From: Schistosoma mansoni
Lineage: Eukaryota > Platyhelminthes > Trematoda > Strigeidida > Schistosomatidae
NCBI RefSeq assembly: GCF_000237925.1
Contig: NW_017386003.1
Span: 193,720-257,719 of the forward strand
Length of the DNA stretch: 64,000 nt
Direction: 5' to 3'
Part shown: positions 59,710 to 64,000 of the stretch, one piece after another
How positions within the stretch are numbered: position 1 is the first letter of the stretch
Layout: each line of letters starts with the position of its first letter
Made by a program: the position numbers and the translations under genes
The notes under the pieces: generated by a model
What the model saw: only the letters and a program-made list of their open reading frames with translations
Databases searched by the model: none
What the model was told of the DNA's origin: nothing

Positions 59710-60165
59710 TTTCAATACCCTTTGGTTTTCATTAGTATATCAAATGAGGTTAATCTGTGACGAATATCATGTATAAATATTTCACACACAACTTCGTTAT
59801 TAATGAAATGATATTCACTTATTTAAAGATAATAATAAATGAGGTGAATGCTAAGTAAAGTTTACATCAGTACAGAAGGATAAAAGATTGAGAAACACAA
59901 TCAAACCAACTGTGATTTAAATTTATTATTCATATATACGTCTCTCATCAATAAACCGTTTTTTACATGTTTCTTTGCACTCTTTAAACTTGTCACCCAC
60001 TAATGTAAATAATCTTAAAAATGGTAGAATCTGTTATTACTGTTTTAAGATGGATAAAAAAGACAATCACTTGTGAGATTATTACATTTGTTAATGAAAA
60101 TGAGTTCTAGTAATCATGCTATCACTATGGGCATCATTACCAAGGTTTGACTTGATAATTTGGAA
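59710..60165. other. no gene recognised
   Basis: AT-rich; no supported feature. Confidence 0.4.
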
Positions 60166-60218
60166 TAAATTTAGCATTGGAAAGATTGTTATAAATAAAA
60201 ATGATGTATTTATAATAT

Positions 60219-60264
60219 CCCAATGAGGTTTTGTGACTCAGTGTAAGCCACTTCTTCAGACAAT
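60219..60264 (-). ncRNA. hammerhead-like motif at Penelope-like element end
   Basis: The minus strand has CTGAAGA, GTGGC pairing with GTCAC (one wobble), then AAAAC where GAAAC is expected. The first core half and stem II are good, and one core base is changed. Confidence 0.55.
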
Positions 60265-60625
60265 AAATAACCAAATCAAAATTAATCCAAGTTTAAATAG
60301 TACAAAGGAACAAATTAAGAACATTAGGTACGATCAATTAAAAAACAGGTCTGAACAAGTCAATTTCATGTCATTTCGGTCAAGGTGATTCATAAACGAC
60401 ATGTATGTAAATTTGTGTGTATGCAGGGTCAGGTATGAAAAAATGTGACCTATGTGGTGACAAAGGATAGAGTTTAATTTGTATGTACTATAATAGTGTG
60501 AAATGTGAATAATATCAGATATGGTAGCTTGGATAGATAGTCCAAGTCCTATGGATAGTAAGATTAAGCATTATGAAAAGCTTCAGCTACTTGCCTTTCT
60601 CTGTAGTTGGAAAAGCCTTTTTATA

Positions 60626-61066
60626 TTATTTTAATGTTTTGATATCGATTTGATAGTTGTTGGAAATGCCGTGAACTGCTATTGCAGATTTAATCTGGAA
60701 CCTATTCAGGTCTACATGATTATTAGGTGGTTTCTTTGTGTACATAGGATGTTTATTGGTTCTAGACAAGATTTCGCGAGATGACTCTCCAATATAGAAG
60801 GCATCACAATCGACACATCCTAATTTGTAGACACAGTTCTGTGCTGAAATAAAGGGGATTTTCTCTTTTAAGCTAACTAAAGTATTTCGAAGTGTGTTCG
60901 TTGTTTTGTAATATACTTTAATTCTGTGTTGTTTTAAAATTTTTGGGACTTCATCTGCTGTACCATGACGGTATGGTGAAACTGTAGTACTAATCCATGG
61001 TATTTCGTTCGAATTATTATTTAGCAATGAAATGTTTCGTTCTATTGCACTTTTATTAATCTTCAT
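60626..61066 (-). pseudogene. GIY-YIG endonuclease end of a Penelope-like protein
   Basis: About 146 codons are open. NCVYKLGCVDCDAFYIGESS carries the cysteine pair and FYIG core. The preceding VSPYRHGTADEVPKILKQH segment is the usual linker between reverse transcriptase and endonuclease. The end (FQIKSAIAVHGISNNYQIDI) matches the A.H....H.ID region loosely. Confidence 0.8.
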
Positions 61067-61293
61067 AGGAAAATTAATAAATTTTAAGATGCGAATTACA
61101 TGCTTTCGTTCTTTCTATTTATCCTTTTCAGATGTGATAATTTTGTTTGCTCTTCTAAAGAGATTTAGGGCTAGAGAGATCTTTATAGTGAATGGGTGTG
61201 CTTAATTGAAGTCAATTTAACGATTTGAGTGTGGTGGCTTTTGGTAGATGGATAGGTTTAGAACTACATTTAGATTTCTTTTAACTAAGCAAT

Positions 61294-61530
61294 CTAAAAA
61301 TGGTAGCTCACCATGTTCATTGTCATTCTCGTTGTGATGTGAGATGAAAGTGTACTGATCAGTTTAGAGAAAGATCTTAGATGAGTCTTTTTTATAACAA
61401 CAAATGTATCATCTACATATCTGAGCCGAATTCGTGGTTTAATGTCATTGGCGAAAATATTAGATTCTATATGTGCTATATATAGGTTGGTTACAATTGG
61501 AGACACGGAGGATCCAAATGCTACCCCCAT
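61294..61530 (-). pseudogene. reverse transcriptase fragment of a Penelope-like element
   Basis: GVAFGSSVSPIVTNLYI is the motif before the catalytic box, and RYVDDTFVV is the catalytic YVDD box with both aspartates. The spacing of about 30 residues is normal for this family. About 78 codons are open. Confidence 0.8.
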
Positions 61531-61609
61531 TAGTTCGTTTGTTTAATGTCCCGCTAAAAGTAAACTATCAAATTTAAGCAAAGTTTTAGGGATTTCAAGG
61601 TTAGACATG

Positions 61610-62208
61610 TATTATTTTTATTTACACTCTATCACTCGTTTAGCTCCAAGTTTGAAAGTAGTCGCAGACAGAGATAATTTCTTCCTTAACATGGTATATC
61701 TTTATTTGAGAAAAAAGTTTACACTAGGACATACTGAACAGGTATTTTGGTAACACTTCAACCATTATTGTTCTAGGTATTTATGTTCATAGAAAACACA
61801 AGTTGAATGAATATTTTGTGTCATAAACTGACTTTACCGAAACAATTAAGGCGGACTAAACAGAAGTTTACATTTTGTATGGGACTCTTCGAAAATGCGT
61901 ATCCATAATATCATATAACTCAAAAATTTTGGAAATTCTATTAAGTGCGTTTCCGTTTTACATCTGAATCAGCATCCAATATAACCGAATATTTACTTTC
62001 AGTCAAATTATGAAATTGTCCAACTATCATCATATTCAGTCATGAGTGAATTTCACTAATGAATTTTCATAGTTTACAAAATATATAGACTTCAAAATAT
62101 TACGAGTCTGTAGCTTATGGTAGAATCCATCTTTCTTTTATGGGGAAACATGTTCCCCACATTAAATTATTATATTTATTTACAAATCGGTGAATGTAAA
62201 CATTTTAT
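61610..62208. other. no gene; possible ribozyme relic near 61875-61910
   Basis: TTTGTATGGGACTCTTCG then ATGCGTATCCA near 61880-61907 resembles the complement of a worn long-form ribozyme. Nothing else is supported. Confidence 0.35.
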
Positions 62209-62582
62209 TATCAGGATAATAATCATCATGTGCTCACTAGTGACAGCTTCAAGATGGAATTCCTGGAGTTCTAGTGAGAAGCCGTGTTCACTGAAGTTCA
62301 ATCCGTGTAGGGTATGAGAGAGTTATCCACCTCAGACAATAGATGAAGTGTTGCACAAGATTATGGATTGATTGAAGTTAGACAATAACACTATCAGATG
62401 TTGATCCAGTGGTCTAGAGGTTAAACGTTCGTGCGCGAGATCAAAGGTTCTGCGTTCGCGTCCTTTATGCGGGATCGTATATGCACACTTCTGAGGAGTT
62501 TCATAAAAGGACGAAACGGCCATCCAGTGCTTCCAGGTTTTCAATAGTGATCTAACACCGATCAATTCATGATATCAATCGA
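62209..62582 (+). mobile_element. ribozyme SINE, long form, near full length
   Basis: The 5' block (ATAATAATCATCATGTGCTCAC) leads to box A near 62403-62420 (GTGGTCTAGAGGTTAAACG), a weakened box B (TGCGTTCGCGTCC), a ribozyme and the 3' end (GATCAATTCATGATATCAATC). Box B has changed from GGTTCGAATC, so Pol III activity is doubtful. Confidence 0.75.
62483..62530 (+). ncRNA. hammerhead ribozyme, core kept, wobble stem II
   Basis: CTGAGGA and GAAA are intact. Stem II is GTTT against GGAC, with two G-U wobbles. Stem I is GCACAC against CAGTGC, with mismatches. The cut triplet is ATC. Confidence 0.65.
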
Positions 62583-63734
62583 AAAAAATATAACTGTCTA
62601 TGTATAAATGTAAGCGGTACTCTAAAATTATCAGTTTTGTCAACTACTGGGAAATCTAGCGAACAGATTGAAAGATAACTTATTTGTCAGATAGTCCAAG
62701 GTTTTTCGGTCCTTCAATCCGTGGCGGGGTTTATGTGTGCACGTTGTTGTGATATTATAAACTTCTATCTTGTTTCCCATGATTTTTGATTTGTGTTTCA
62801 GAGGAAGTTAGTCCTTAATTTAAACTGTTTTGGGAATTGAATTTCCATCATAATAAAGTAATGTCAATTTATTACTTCAGCTACTGGTGTTTGGTGTTCA
62901 CGTGACAATTAAAAGAAGGTCCTAAATATATAATTTTTATGCTAGTCAGTGCTTGACAACAAAGCTTGTTCAAAATATGAATGATTCAGAGTTGGTCGAT
63001 AGAATTCAGTTTATAATTGCTTCAATGTTGCTTGAAATAAGGAAGTAGAGATGGAAGATTCATTCTAGTCGGGACTTTTCAGTAGGTCCTGCTTGTAAGT
63101 TTCAGGTACCTAACGTCCTTTCAAGGATTGGAACGCTTATCGCCTGGTCTCAAAGACAAAGTTGGACTAACCTCTTTTAGGTAGTGATATATTAGGCTAG
63201 GAGACATTAGCAACTCCAACTACGTTAAACTATATAACCTGCCAAGTAAAAAATATTAAATACGGAGAAGGTAACTCAGTTACTCAATCAAAGCATCTAT
63301 AAGTATCGGTTATAATTTTAACTTGTTAATATACATTATGCAAAATCTTGTTAAGTACAGAGTAATATAACATCAATATGGATGTTAAATTTTTGGGGTT
63401 AACCATTTGTAAAAGTTGATTTCTATTGTTGAAACCAATGTATAAATTACGAGCGTAAACCCAACTATTTAACACTGTAATACGTCGATTGTTATATCGA
63501 GTCACTTTTAGACAAGCGCAACCATACTGTAATAGGAAAAATAGAATCTAAGTAGAATTAAGTACTAGATAGAAACAAGAAAAAACATTTATCCTGGATC
63601 CTACCGCTAGCCATATTGCCAAATATACTAAAGCGTGTTATATATCTCTAAATAGAGGTAATCGGTACGGGATGCAGATATGGCAACAGAGGCTGATCCA
63701 TTCTAGTCAAAGGAAACTATGGAATCTCAATCAT
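62583..63734. other. no gene; SINE end scrap near 63592-63615
   Basis: ATCCTGGATCCTACCGCTAGCC near 63592-63613 matches the short-form 3' end. Otherwise nothing is supported. Confidence 0.4.
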
Positions 63735-63930
63735 ACTTTTCATATTCAATGAATGAGTCAGTGGTTATCTAGACTTAACAGTTAAGTGGATTACACACTA
63801 AGCGTTTGAAACGAAAGGTACTGGTTTTGAGTCACAGTGTGAATATCAACACTGGGATTTAGTACATGTATCCATTTGACAAGTCTTGTATAGGATGAAA
63901 TGTTTGTTTCGGATTCTGCTGATAGCCATA
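63735..63930 (+). mobile_element. ribozyme SINE, short form, old copy
   Basis: GTTAAGTGGATTACACACTAAGCG (box A region), AAAGGTACTGGTTTTGAGTC (box B region), TTTGACAAGTCTTGTATAGG and GATGAAATG, then GCTGATAGCCAT, are in family order. The ribozyme core is mutated. Confidence 0.65.
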
Positions 63931-64000
63931 TAATAAATATTCCTAAACATAATATTATTCGACTCTGAGTGATCAGTTAGTGTTATTATCTTATTCCATT

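Larger units (their letters stand above)
60170..61600 (-). mobile_element. Penelope-like element, reverse transcriptase to 3' end
   Basis: This is the largest such copy here, on the minus strand. Part of the reverse transcriptase (61294-61530) is followed by a linker with ELPFLDCLVKR and a GIY-YIG part (60626-61066). About 360 bp of 3' sequence then lead to a ribozyme-like motif near 60219-60264. The 5' part is missing and the coding region is broken in a few places. It seems older than the copy inserted at 54354. Confidence 0.8.

Noticed and set aside
1-64000. CRISPR arrays, operons, bacterial promoters or terminators
   Set aside because: No regularly spaced direct repeats, and the sequence is eukaryotic.

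Overview
The window is a stretch of a schistosome (blood fluke, genus Schistosoma) nuclear genome. It is very AT-rich and has long introns. It carries many Sm-alpha-type SINEs, which combine a tRNA-like Pol III head with a hammerhead ribozyme, together with Penelope-like, RTE (SR2-like) and CR1-like retroelement remnants. The species cannot be fixed from the sequence alone. One assembly gap of 200 N lies at 3709-3908.

Only one convincing host gene is present. It is a plus-strand, multi-exon gene at 22317-31221 for a small EF-hand protein that resembles the axonemal dynein regulatory complex subunit DRC8/EFCAB2. Four exons are well supported. A fifth (27809-27897) fits by phase and resemblance but does not read through cleanly. 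Everything else is repeats, microsatellites or featureless AT-rich DNA.

Layout. At 1-8.5 kb lie a promoter-like dispersed repeat, several ribozyme SINEs (one a fold-back around the gap), two solo LTRs with 5-bp target duplications, a MITE-like element and a CR1-type LINE C-terminus. At 8.5-21 kb the DNA is mostly empty, with a third solo LTR and a minus-strand Penelope-like fragment. At 21-31.3 kb is the EF-hand gene, whose introns hold SINE, MITE and Penelope fragments. At 31-45.5 kb are Penelope-like 3' ends (one split by a SINE, one beside an inverted terminal ribozyme) and ribozyme SINEs, including a short fold-back. At 45.5-56.4 kb are two further copies of the third LTR family, two more fold-back SINEs, and an RTE remnant interrupted by a fold-back Penelope-like element. 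At 56.4-64 kb are a (TA)n tract, a MITE, a GC-rich retroposon with a perfect 12-nt target duplication, a larger Penelope-like fragment with reverse transcriptase and GIY-YIG pieces, and more SINEs.

The recurring theme is self-cleaving ribozymes in mobile DNA, often in inverted (fold-back) copies. At least five fold-back insertions, from SINEs and from a Penelope-like element, share this architecture. That points to a common strand-switching step during insertion.
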